A DNA stretch of 14,323 bases from Conidiobolus incongruus B7586 (GCA_000697335.1 JNEM01006590.1:1-14323), one strand, 5' to 3'. Positions 1 to 10,545 are shown, counted from the stretch's first letter. Numbers and translations: made by a program. Notes: a model not told the origin generated them from the letters alone.

Positions 1-274
1 GCTTAATAATATTAAATTTTATAATCAGTTAATTGAGAATATAAATACTATTAAGATATTAATATTAACTAAAAGCTTAAATTGAATAATTATTGCCAAG
101 ATAAATTAATTAAATAATATTAATAATATTATTCAAAATATTCAATCAAAACTTTCTCTATTTATAGAATTTTTAAAAAAATATATATTTAAAAACAGAT
201 AAATATAAAAATATATAGATTATTATTATAATATATAAAAATTAATGGAAAATTGCAATAAAAAAATATATTAT
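1..274. other. AT-rich flank, nothing recognised
   Basis: Very AT-rich sequence beyond the predicted end of the RAD50-like relic. No open frame, RNA fold or repeat unit that I can support is visible. It probably contains the relic's former 3' flank. Confidence 0.5.
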
Positions 275-1203
275 TTAAAATGGTATTACTTCAATTTCAG
301 AATGGATACAAGAATTAAAGATTAAAATGAAATTTTTAATAATTGTTTTAATATTATAAACTTACCCGTTATCATGAATTTCAATAAAATGCTTAAAAAT
401 AGATGGATTTAAGATGACAGCAATTTTTAGATCTCTAGTAGTAATAATTAATCTCAACTTGATTTCTCAGTTTTTTGACTCAGTTATACTAAAAATAATC
501 ACTAATCATATAAATTTTGGAAAATATTGGTTGATTTACCTTTTTAAAATTTGTGCCAATGGATGAATATTATTAGAATTCATATTGTCGAATGGGCTCT
601 CTAAGAATAAAAATTGACATTCCACACTGAATGCTTTAGCCAAAACAAGTCGAATAGTTAATGTAATGATATTATCACCTGAACTTAAGTTTAACGATAT
701 ATTGAATTTATTATATTTTTTTACAAAATGATTTATAAAATTGATAATTACTTAATGTTTAAAAGATGGCTCTAGGATATCAGATAAATATTCAGCTTTA
801 ATAATTAAAGATTTAATATGTATAATAAAATTAATAAGAAATTATTTTACTAATACTTATTTTTATATACCTTTACGATATTAAATTTTAGACCATAACT
901 TAGAAATATTTTAATTTATTTCATCATATATGATTGTGTGATACTCTTTAGATAATCTATATATAATAGTTAGAAGAGTTACTAGATCACTAATTAACTT
1001 ACTAATTAGGATAAACATGATACAAATCTAAAACTTGATTCAATAATTTTATTTTCAATAAGAAATTATTAATATGATTTAAAATATAAAAATTAAGAAA
1101 AAACATCTTATTATAAGAATATTTTTGATTATCATATTTACCCAAATATTTATTATCAATAATAATTTGATCTTCACTTATAATAATGAATTCAAAAATT
1201 AAA

Positions 1204-2565
1204 TAATGATATAATTTTGAAATTAAAATTAAACAAATAAAATAAAAAAATAATATTTAAAAATTAATAAATAATATAAAATTAATAGCCTCTTTAATTA
1301 TTAATATATCTTTTTTAAATTTTTAATAAGCTTCTAATATTTAAAAAATAGCTTTTAATATTAAAAATTGAAATTTAATATTTCACAAACTAATTTAATT
1401 TATTTATAGTAATTTTTTTATAAGATATTTTTTTTAATTATTTAAAATATTTATAATTATATGGGTTATAATTAAGTGAATATACTAGATATAGTAACTT
1501 TTTTTATATAAAAAATTTTTTATAGTTTTAAATATATATATTTTAAAATTATGATATAAAATAATAAATGTTTTCAATTTATATTAAGAACACTATTTAA
1601 AAATTCTTTTATTTAAAAAATATAATATATAATTTATTATTGATTGATTTTCCTTAAGGTATTAAATAAAAAAAATACTATTATAATCTATTATAACAAT
1701 TAATATTCACTTATATTTAAAATATTTATCTATTAGAATTTATACAAAGGATTGATTTAACTTAACCTAATATCTTATTTTATTTATAAATATAAAATTA
1801 TATAAACAGATTTAAAATTTATTAATTATAAGTATTTATTATAAAAACCATTGTTTTTAGTTATATCTTAATAAGTTTAGTTTAGTTATAGCTATTATAA
1901 TTTTTTTAGGCTTTTGTTAAATTATAAGATATTTATTTTATATTTTTATTAATTAATTTAAGTTTAAACTTAAATATATATAACATACTTATATAATTAA
2001 TATTAAATTGCTTTAATAGTTCTTTAATAGAAATAAGATGGTATTTCTTAATATATTTTCTTATTTTATTAATAAGTAAAAGAATAAAAATAGAAATTAA
2101 TCTTTTAAATTTTAGAAAATTTTAAATAATATCCTTTTTAGCTTTAAAATCATAAATCTAACAATATATGATAATTTTAAATAAAAAACTATCTTTATAA
2201 ATTGTTTGTAAGTTTTAAAAAATATTAAATGATTTATGGTTAAGTTTTAAAAATATAAAAATAAAAGCCTTTTGATAATCACTATTTAGTTTAAATATAA
2301 TTAAATTTAAATATAAATTTTAAATTCAATATATTTTAATAAAACAAATAATTAAAATTGAATATATATAGTCTGAAAATAAATATTTTCCTATATATTT
2401 TATATATAAAAAATCTTTCAAAACATATAATATGTTTGAAAGATCAGAAATTAAAAAATTTGCCATTTTTTAATTTCCATACTAATAAATCAATTTGAGT
2501 ATTTGAAACTTCATAAAAGTATTTGAAAATTAATTGAATATAAAAGTAATATTTAAATTGATTAC
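1204..2565. other. AT-rich gap inside the RAD50-like relic
   Basis: This stretch lies between the last clear coiled-coil exon and the C-terminal head of the relic. It should hold the zinc hook and the returning coil. It is almost pure A/T with long homopolymers, and I cannot read a convincing exon in it. Just below it, the minus strand at about 1008-1203 has an open frame rich in Ile, Asn and Tyr. That frame could be a worn coil exon or chance. Confidence 0.45.
2413..2444. repeat. 32-base near-perfect palindrome
   Basis: The arms ATCTTTCAAA and TTTGAAAGAT enclose CATAT-A-ATATG, with one unpaired A. It could form a hairpin in DNA or RNA. It lies in an AT-rich stretch within the RAD50-like relic. 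No target-site duplication is evident, so a transposon origin is not supported. Confidence 0.7.
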
Positions 2566-4355
2566 CTCATACTCTAACGTATCATTTTTAGCATTTAATT
2601 GCATATTATCAAGTATGCTTTGCTTATGTGTGATCAGCCCTTTAAGACTTTGTTGTTTTTCATATAAGCCATCACATTAAATGATCTTCAAATAGTTATA
2701 CTTTGCCTTTCAAATAGATATTAATTTATCATTCACTTCAATCAATTGTGCAATAGTCATATCTGATCCTGACATCAATTGGGATAGAAGGCTTTGTGTA
2801 TTGTTATATTGATCAGAATATAATTTGATTTGATGTTTTATTTTCCATATATCATACCTATTTAATTAGTTAAATATAAATAATAATAATATAATAATGA
2901 ATAAATACTCTTTAATCTTTAAATTGAAATCTTCAATCCTTTGTTGGTATTGTTGATATGTATGCAGTTTATGAGATATTTTTTTAGGTCGCAATCATTA
3001 TCAGAGTCACTAGAACGAGCATTTATTTCCTATTTGTAATATAATGATAAGTATTAAATAATTATTATAAATATTTACTTACCTACTGATGGTTCAATTG
3101 ATTTTGACACTTCTCAACTTCGTTAGAAAGGGCTGATTCAATTGACATTCTCTGGGCTCCAGAATGATTTAATTGATCAAAACAAGATTCGACAAATTTA
3201 TTGCGCTCATTTTGCAAAGTTCGCACATCCTATATAAATTTAATAAAATGTATATATTCATATTAATAATAAATATACTTTTATACCTTCCAATCAAATT
3301 CAAATGCTTATTTTTTAATTAATTTTAGTTCCAGCTCTTTTTCAAGGTTAATTTTTAGCAATTCAATGTTGCTATCATTTATTAATTGAACCTGATCCTC
3401 GTAAATTTTCTCAAATTTATAAATTTTTCTAAATTTTCTGTATTTGCGAATCTGTTTGTATTAAATTATATTTAATGGAATCTCGCATTCTTGATAAATC
3501 TTTTCTATTAAATTTTCTAGGTTTTTCAATTTTCTATTAACTGATTTATTTCAGTTCTTAAAGAATCACAATTATTGATTAATGCTTGTAAATTTGCGCA
3601 ATCTTCAGTCAAAATCTTAATCTGTGTATCAATTTGATTAATTTCTTAATTCATTTCATCAATTTAAGTGGATAATAAACTGGAATCACTATCATCCTAA
3701 TTTAACAGTTAGTATTTTTTATTTTGATTTTATAAATATACAGTTTGTGAGGGATTAACAGCACTCATTATATGTTCCAGATTTTGTGCTTTAGTTTTTA
3801 ACTTTTTTTGATTTAATTTCAGTTTTGATAAGTTTTAATGATTTAAAAAAAACTAAAAAAAATCAATATTTAATTAATATATTATTCAATCTATAGTGAT
3901 ATTTTAATATAGGTACTTATAATTCAAATTGAAATTATTTACGTTATTTTTAACCGAAGATATATATGATAATAATGATTCTAGTAAAACTGTTTATATC
4001 CAAATTTAAGGCTTGATTTTACAGCTCTGTGACATATCACATGGTTTGAATCAATATTTTGTAATTTGAAATTCATTTCACCATTTACAGTATTATTGTT
4101 AATTAGCCAAAATGGAATGTAATTAATATATAATGATAAAAATATATATTATAATAAAATATACATCAATATCTTAATTCTTGTTTGCCATTTTGTAGAG
4201 TTTTTCCAATAGTAACAAATTTTAATCATTGAATAACAGTCTAATCAATATATAAAATATAAATATTATATAACTTAAATAATAATAATAATAAATTTAA
4301 TAATTTTAATAAAAATTTAAAAAAAATCATATCAATGAAAAATAAATTGAAAGAA

Positions 4356-5434
4356 TTAAAGATGAGCTACAATTAAAGGTTCAACATCCTTAATTTCCTC
4401 TTTTGTAACGAATCTAACAATTCCATTTAGATTGTCATTCTCTACCAATTCTACCATGATTTGAGCAATGTAGTCAGGTTCCATCATACCCAAAGTTTCT
4501 TCAATTTTGGAAGTTTGGTCTCCTTCTTCTGTGATAAGAATACCTGTGCCTATTTGAAATAAAGTGTAAGACATGAAAGGGAATTCATAGCTAATATATT
4601 TTACGTGTGAAACCAGGTCCAATTCCATTAATTCTGACATTAGGCCATTCCAGCTGAGATAAGATTCTAGTACAGTCCATAACCTAGTAAAATATTAGAA
4701 TCCATTTCAATTTCTATAAAATGCTCATTACTGATCGTTTACACAACGAGTAAATTGGGAATTTGGAAACTGGAATTTGAGCTGACAGGGACGATGTATT
4801 GATAATACAAAATTGTTTGTCGGGATTGGATTTCAATTGCTCTTGGAAGTGGATATTAGCTAATATGCAGCCTTGGACCACCGATGTAAATAATATATTG
4901 AGAATATTGGTTGTACACTCTACCAAATTTTTGATTAAATAAATTGTAAAATTAAAATCGAGTATGGTTACCAGCACTCTCCAACGTATTCGCAGGTTCA
5001 TTTCTACCTGCATTATTAAACACAATCTAAAATAATTTCAATATATATCATGAATTAAATTACCTAAAACTTTTTTATTTACCTGAGCACCACCAAATTT
5101 CTCAGTAGCAACTTTAAATAAATTTTTGAGATCTTCCAATTTAGTTACATCACATTTCACATATACTGTATTTAATCCAGTTCTAAATATTAAATTATTG
5201 AGCTAATATTCTATTATAAGAGTTTTTACAATTACTTGTTGAGTTCTTCAACCAGTTTCAACCCTTCAGACTCGTTAATATCGCCAATAATTACTCTGCC
5301 ACTTTAAGATATTAGAATTAATTGTTAAAAATTTAGATGATGACTTACCCTTTTGCGACAATTAGTCGTGCTACTTCTCTACCGATACCTGATGCACCTC
5401 CAGTAACTATTGAGCAAGTGTTTTGAACTTTCAT
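4356..5434 (-). CDS. Short-chain dehydrogenase/reductase, 15-PGDH-like, copy 1 (seven exons)
   Basis: This is a predicted cytosolic NAD(H)-dependent oxidoreductase of the classical SDR family, nearest in pattern to 15-hydroxyprostaglandin dehydrogenase; the substrate is unknown. Exons by position are 5349-5434, 5236-5301, 5083-5182, 4972-5026, 4732-4919, 4605-4683 and 4356-4549. The six GT...AG introns are 47, 53, 56, 52, 48 and 55 bases. The joined frame is 255 residues with no stop before TAA. The motifs are in order: TGGASGIG nucleotide loop (11-18), Asp36 at the end of strand 2 (favours NAD over NADP), CDV (61-63), NNAG (88-91), catalytic Ser146 in NTSSL, Tyr159 and Lys163 (YSLCK), and PGFTRTGIL (188-196). 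The C-terminal LVENDNLNG resembles the LIEDDALNG of human 15-PGDH. The position of the usual tetrad Asn appears to be Leu112. The length matches the family (about 250-270). There is no signal peptide or membrane segment. The only start in frame before the dinucleotide loop is the one used. Confidence 0.95.
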
Positions 5435-5472
5435 TTTTAATAACTTTATTTTAAGATTGAAAGCATTACCCA

Positions 5473-5532
5473 CTTATATATACATCAGTTAATTTAACTG
5501 AAACCTATTTTTTTCTGGATAATCACGATTGG
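5473..5532 (-). promoter_or_regulatory. Likely core promoter of SDR copy 1
   Basis: Reading the minus strand toward the gene, there is a CCAAT box (5528-5532), a GATTATCCA block (5516-5524), a 15-base palindrome CAGTTAATTTAACTG (5486-5500) and a TATA box TATATATAA (5474-5482). The TATA box ends about 40 bases before the ATG, which implies a very short 5' leader. The elements are seen in sequence; their use is inferred. TATCCA and CAGTTA recur upstream of broken copy 4 at similar spacing. Confidence 0.55.
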
Positions 5533-5539
5533 TTTCTCA

Positions 5540-7463
5540 TTTGCATTTTTGACATCATTTTATATATATTACACCCAAATTAAATCAAATTTATTAAAAT
5601 TTAAATAATTTTACAATAAAATTGATAATATTTTTATACTAATTATTATAAATTATTTAAATTTAATCAAAGTTAATATTTATATAATTATTATTAACTA
5701 TTATATCTTTTAAATTTCAATATCCAATATGAAAAAAATTATTTTAATTTGAAAGGATTAAATTGAATGCTAAGAATTTTAACTGTATTTTAAACCGTAA
5801 ATTTAATTAATCAAATATAAGTCTATTTAATTAATTAATTTTCGGGATTTTTAATTTTTATCTATTATGTCAGAGTAACTATATTAACAAACATCTCATT
5901 ATTTAATTTTTATTAATCTCACAGTTTGATTTTATTAAAATTCTATACTATTTATAATTATCATTAACTAATTCAATTTTTCTGAAGTTAAAATAAAGTA
6001 TAAATGCAATAATATAAATTAATTTTAAATTACTTTTAATATGATGAAATATCCCTATTGATAATTCGTTATATTGTATGAATATCTGGGACTTTTAAAC
6101 ACATGATTCAAATCAAACCTTATTGCATAATTATACAATATTATTTTTTTCAAATGGTACGATGATATTAAAGAACTTTTATTCAACACGGAAAAAGTTT
6201 GATTTTTTCATACTTGAATAATTGTCAAATTAGAATTATAGCTGAATAAATTCCAACTATAACTAGATTATAGTCTGATATATTATCAATTTATTTAGAA
6301 TTAAATAGCACCTACTTTATGATCATGTCCTTTATTGATAAATATTAATAACTATAATTTAGTAATTATATTTAATTTATATAAAAATTTGAAATCAATT
6401 AGAAAAAGATATAAATATTTAATAATTGAATAGAAAGTAGAGTTTATATATATAAACATATTGAAAAATAATATTGATATAAAAAATTCATAACCAATCT
6501 TAACAACTAATCGATTTCTAAATATATCCATTAACAAAATCAAAATTCATTTTATATGATAATTAATATAAAATACATAGATTATTTCAAGGACTAAAAT
6601 CATTAAAAAATAAATAGAATGATAATATATAATTATCATTCATGATATCAACTTTGGTTATTATAATGTTAGAAAAAATCAATCAAATATATAATATAAC
6701 ATTTAAAATATAAATTATAGCTTTTTAATTAATTTTTAAAAATTTTGAATCTTATGATAATTATTCCAAATTCAATTAAACTATAAAACATTTCTATTTA
6801 TCAATTTATAATAGATATATTTAAATAGTATTATATTAATATTTTTCAATTTAAAGTTCAAATCTACTTAAGGTAGAATTCAATTCCAACTAATAAAAAT
6901 ACTGTGATAAATTAAGTAGATTGGTAAGTTTAAGATATAATAGGTATTCAATTAATATATAATGTTAAAACATATCAATATCATTATTTATATTAATACT
7001 TCAAGAACTTAATAATTTTTTTATTGAATGAAGTATCAATTAATATCCATATTGAAATTAACTATAAATTATTAAATATTGATTTTTAAAGTTAATAATA
7101 AAAAAATTTTCTAATACTTATAAATAACTTTATTTATATATTGAATAGACTTTAACTGTGTTGAAATTAATTTAGTTTAATTTATGATACAATTTATATA
7201 ATATTGTTAGCTTTATCTAATAAATCTATTTTATATTTGTAATATTATATTAAAAACTATCATTGGTATATTAAATAGTATCAATTGAATTTTTTTTATT
7301 TAATTCCAAAATATTAGTATTATTCTTATTTTAATTTTTTAATAAATTAAATTAGGTGAATTATTAAAATGAAAAAAAAAATTAAATTTTAATTAAATAT
7401 TAAAGTATAAATATAATTCTTATTTATTATATTTAATTGATTTGAAAAAACTTATAGAAATTT
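5540..7463. other. Long AT-rich intergenic stretch
   Basis: No gene can be supported in this 1.9-kb stretch between SDR copies 1 and 3. A 63-codon frame at 6352-6543 on the minus strand is made almost wholly of Ile, Phe, Leu, Asn, Tyr and Lys and looks like chance in AT-rich DNA. The only structure noted is the inverted repeat at 6861-6922. This stretch must also hold the promoters, if any, of the divergently oriented copies 1 and 3. Confidence 0.5.
6861..6922. repeat. 11-bp inverted repeat with 40-base loop
   Basis: AATCTACTTAA (6861-6871) is exactly complementary to TTAAGTAGATT (6912-6922). The loop is not tRNA-like. This may be chance in AT-rich DNA, although the arms contain some G and C. 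Confidence 0.5.
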
Positions 7464-8417
7464 ATGAAAATTCAAGGTACTTGCTCATTTGTTGCAGGTA
7501 CTGCATCAGGAATTGGCCGCGAACTAGCTAAATTATTAATATCTAAATAGTAATTTATCCGATCTACAATATTAACAATTGTTAGTGGTAAAGTAGTTGG
7601 TGATATCCAATATTAACAGAATTTAGATCTGGCAATAATGCAATCTTCCCAAAATGCAACATAAGTAAATTGGATCATATTAAAAATTTATTCTAGCTAT
7701 ATTCTCGAGAATTTGGAGGGATTCAAGTAATTTCATAATGATTCATTGAGATTGGTTGGTTGATTGATTGGAGTGATTAGATTTTGATTAATAATGCTGG
7801 TAGGAATGAACTTGGGGATACTCTTACATCATCAGATAAATTATCTCTCATCATATTTTAAATTTCGTAGTGATATCGGATTAGAAAAAGCTACCAATTT
7901 ACTCAATATTCTACTTACATCAGTCCTACAGAGTTATGTTTCAGCCAATTTACGCTTCCAACTTCAATTGAAATCTGATCCAAATAGACAATTCTGTATT
8001 GTGAATACTGGTTCTATAGTGAGTGAGGAGCCTTTGCAACATATGCCGGTGTACACTCTTACAAAGCGATTAGTCATCCTAATCATTTTAATAGATGCCA
8101 ATGTGTTAATTTTGGATTAGATCAAAAATTTGACACTATCACTATCACAGCAGGGTTGACAAAATGTCCGAATTAATGGAATAGCACCAGGCTATACAAG
8201 TAATTTGCATATCTCAATATCATTCCTTTTACTTATACCATTGTTAAGTACTAATATCCTCACAACCAAAGCAGGTGACCGACCTGGCATTATTCGAAAA
8301 GTTTATGGGAAATTACTTATACAGTATATGGCTAATAAAATGGTGGAATTGGTTGAAGACAATAGTTTAAATGGAATTGTACGTTATATAAACCCTACTG
8401 GAATTCACAATTATTAA
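7464..8417 (+). pseudogene. SDR copy 3, broken, opposite strand
   Basis: This is a degenerate paralogue of the two intact SDR genes. The exons align one for one: 7464-7549, remnant of exon 2 from 7586, 7627-7726, 7781-7835, 7885-8072, 8121-8199 and 8248-8417. Exons 1, 3, 4, 5 and 6 have exactly the same lengths as in copies 1 and 2 (86, 100, 55, 188, 79). Damage seen: most of exon 2 and intron 2 is deleted; exon 3 has an in-frame TAG; the intron 4 donor is AT in place of GT; exon 6 has TGA where the paralogues have the Trp of EWPN; and the intron 6 acceptor is out of register. In the nucleotide loop Thr11 is Ala (AGTASGIG). NNAG, the catalytic Ser and YTLTK are still present, so the loss looks fairly recent. 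Introns are kept, so it arose by DNA duplication with inversion. It shares GTCSFV/GTCSIV-type N-terminal and NGIVRY/NGIVRF C-terminal blocks with copies 1 and 2. Confidence 0.9.
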
Positions 8418-9411
8418 CTAATGAAGTTTAAGAAATTTGAATGATTTTTATAATGAAATAATGACTAAATGACTAGAGTTATTGAAATCCTTATTCAACT
8501 GAGTTTTGATTGAATTATTTATATTGTTAAATAATCAAGGAAAAATAATTGAGTTTATTTTAATGCAACTATACATATGGTGAATTACTCAAAACAGCCT
8601 CCCAGGTTCAATCTATCATAAACTAACAGTATTTAGTAAAAAAGAATAATATCAGAGTTCATTTCAATATTATCAATAATCCAAATCAATGAATTAAATA
8701 TTACAATATAATTGAATCAAAAATTAATACTCATTTCAATATTGAGAACAAACCAAATAATTTGAATTGTGATGGGAAATAATTTTGTCAATCACTCAAG
8801 AAACTACGATTACTGCACTGAATCAAGAAGTCACATTGGAGAACACCCATTTCCTGAACTGTGTGGTTGTGTTCCTTTCCGTCACTGAGTTATTCATATC
8901 CATAAAAATCAACAATGAAAGCTAATACAAAATCATCATTAACGAACTAATAAACTTATCTCTTTTTTCTCCATTCAAAATTGTCCAGACTCTAAGTTTT
9001 TCTTGTGACCCTCACAAAAGCGTTGAGTCGTGATGAGCGTGAGATATTTATTTTACACGAAAAACCGAATTTACACTAAGTAATTTTCACCTAATTTGGT
9101 GAACTCCATTAATTTGCCTTAACTCTGTGGTAACCAATTGTTTTCCACTGGCGATTCCTCGTTTAAGCACTAAAAGCCTATTTCCTCCCACAATTATCGT
9201 CGTCAATTGATAAGTTTTTTATTATATAATATTGAAATATATTCAACTTGTTTAAAAAGATCGTTTTTATTTGGTATTGTTCTTTGAAAAGTTTGAATAA
9301 AATTATCAATAACAAAATAGAAATATACGTTGAATAAAATGAATCAAATACAGATAAAATTTTATAAAAACTTTAATAACATCACTATTAAAAAATATTG
9401 ACTTATCATGT
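8418..9411. other. Convergent intergenic region with a GC-richer island
   Basis: SDR copy 3 (plus) and copy 2 (minus) end toward each other here. About 8760-9230 is clearly richer in G and C than any other non-exon stretch in the window. It holds a 49-codon plus-strand frame from about 8773 (no ATG) and a 43-codon minus-strand frame ending at 9087, reading TIIVGGNRLLVLKRG, also with no ATG. Neither was recognised. A small stem TTCACC/GGTGAA lies at 9086-9103. A minus-strand AATAAA at about 9216-9221 could serve copy 2. The rest is AT-rich. Confidence 0.45.
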
Positions 9412-10482
9412 TTACATCTTAGACACATTCAAAGGTTCATAATCCTTAATCTTCTTAGGTGTAACAAATCTGACAATTCCGTTCAACTTGTCATTCTCTA
9501 CCAATTCCACCATGAGTTTTGCAATGTAGTCAGGCTCCATCAGTCCCAATGTGGATTCGATAACTTCAGTGCTGTCTTCACCGTGTTCGCTGATGAGGAT
9601 TTTGGTACCTATTAGAATAATTATTAGTTATTGATATCAATAAATTCATTATAATTCATTACGCGTGAAGCCTGGACCAATTGCATTAACTCTGACATTG
9701 GGCCATTCGAGTTGAGATAAGATCCTAGTACAGTCCATAACCTGATACCATTTATAAGTACTCAATCAACAAAACAATTCAAAACTTACAGCTCTTTTAC
9801 TTAAACTATAAATGGGGAAACTAGCCACTGGAAATATAGCACTCAATGAAGAAGTATTCACAATACAGAACTGTCTATCTGGATGTTTCTCCAACTGCTT
9901 TTGGAAGTGTTCATTTGCTAAAATACATCCCTGCACAACCGATGTGAATAGGAGGTTTATAATTTCTGTAGCTTTATCTATCATCATATATGATATTAAA
10001 CTTATAATCAAGTCAAGTTATTGATATGTGTTACCCGCATTGCGTATAGGCTCACCATATTCGTTCCTACCTGCGTTGTTAAATATAATCTAAATACAAT
10101 TAAAACCTTATATAAATCCAATAATATTAGAATTACTTGAACTCCTCCAAATTTCTCATTCCCAACTTTAAATAAGTTTTCAATTTCTCCTAACTTTAAG
10201 ACATTACATTTGACGAATATTGCGTTATTGCCAGTTCTAGAGAAAGTTAATACTGATATGGAATAATTGGGTAAATGTATTACTTGTTCAACTCTTCAAC
10301 GAATTGTTTGCCACTAGTCTCGTCAATATCTCCTACTACAACTTTACCACTAAATGAAATTAGTATAAACAATTTGAAAGGAAAAGAGTTTTTTACCCTT
10401 TTGAAACTAGTAGTTTGGCTACTTCTTTACCAATTCCCGAAGCGCCTCCTGTAACGATTGAGCAAGTACCTTGAATTTTCAT
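9412..10482 (-). CDS. Short-chain dehydrogenase/reductase, 15-PGDH-like, copy 2 (seven exons)
   Basis: This is a paralogue of copy 1, predicted to be a soluble NAD(H)-linked SDR oxidoreductase of unknown substrate. Exons are 10397-10482, 10284-10349, 10137-10236, 10035-10089, 9790-9977, 9663-9741 and 9412-9608. The introns are 47, 47, 47, 57, 48 and 54 bases. The frame is open for 256 residues. The first six exon lengths equal those of copy 1 exactly; only the last exon differs, by one codon. A hand count gives about 70% identity to copy 1. Motifs: TGGASGIG (11-18), Asp36, NNAG, NTSSL with Ser146, YSLSK with Tyr159/Lys163, and PGFTRTKIL. One difference is that the usual CDV motif reads CNV, so the Asp that normally contacts the adenine ring of the cofactor is Asn62. 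The usual tetrad Asn is again replaced by Leu, as in copy 1. The start is the single Met before the nucleotide loop; the stop is TAA followed closely by TGA. Confidence 0.95.
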
Positions 10483-10545
10483 CACTTGTATATTTTTCTT
10501 TTTTTTCAATTTAGAAAATTTTGAATTAATAAAAAGATAATATAA

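Larger units (their letters stand above)
275..4130 (-). pseudogene. RAD50-like DNA-repair ATPase, decayed multi-exon copy
   Basis: RAD50 is the coiled-coil ATPase of the MRE11-RAD50-NBS1 DNA double-strand-break complex. The C-terminal half is the clearest part. At 871-991 a frame reading DLVTLLTIIYRLSKEYH, then YDEIN and SKLW, matches without gaps the RAD50 stretch before its last head segment (DLDIYYKTLDQAIMKFH, EEIN, DLW). At about 540-706 LSSGDN stands for CSAGQK, TIRLVLAKAF for IIRLALAETF and LESPFDNMN for LDEPTTNLD. At 366-488 RLIITTRD stands for the LLVITHDE H-loop, and a last short piece ends at TAA 275-277. Upstream lie coiled-coil exons at 2566-2857, 2909-3029, 3083-3229 and 3287-3696 plus a small one at 3742-3768, with introns of 51, 53, 57 and 45 bases. 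A piece at about 4000-4100 resembles the N-terminal head more weakly. Several in-frame TAA, TAG and TGA codons and at least three frame changes break it. The Walker B acidic pair (DE to ES) and the H-loop His (to Arg) are also changed. No zinc-hook CxxC was found. The C-terminal assignment is strong; linking the coil and N-terminal pieces to the same gene is inference from strand, order and spacing. Confidence 0.75.

Noticed and set aside
275-4130. A ciliate-like code with TAA/TAG read as Gln, suggested by stops at Gln-like positions
   Set aside because: Both intact SDR genes use only CAA/CAG at their Gln positions and end in TAA. The relic also has TGA stops and frame changes, so decay under the standard code is simpler.
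4714-5025. 103-codon minus-strand open frame taken as one protein
   Set aside because: It is exons 4 and 5 of SDR copy 1 read through intron 4, which happens to stay open. The spliced frame restores the family alignment.
6352-6543. 63-codon minus-strand open frame
   Set aside because: Low-complexity Ile/Phe/Leu/Asn/Tyr/Lys composition with no exon-like rise in G and C. Expected by chance.
7540-7560. In-frame TAG at the end of exon 1 of SDR copy 3
   Set aside because: The exon ends after TA and the following GTAATT is an intact donor at the family's position, so the TAG spans the splice site and is not a stop in the mRNA.
8600-8625. tRNA B-box-like GGTTCAATCT
   Set aside because: No matching A box, anticodon stem or acceptor stem at the right distance.
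9025-9045. C/D snoRNA, from a GTGATGA box
   Set aside because: No D box (CTGA) at a suitable distance downstream and no terminal stem.
9812-10024. 70-codon plus-strand open frame
   Set aside because: It is the antisense shadow of exon 5 of SDR copy 2.
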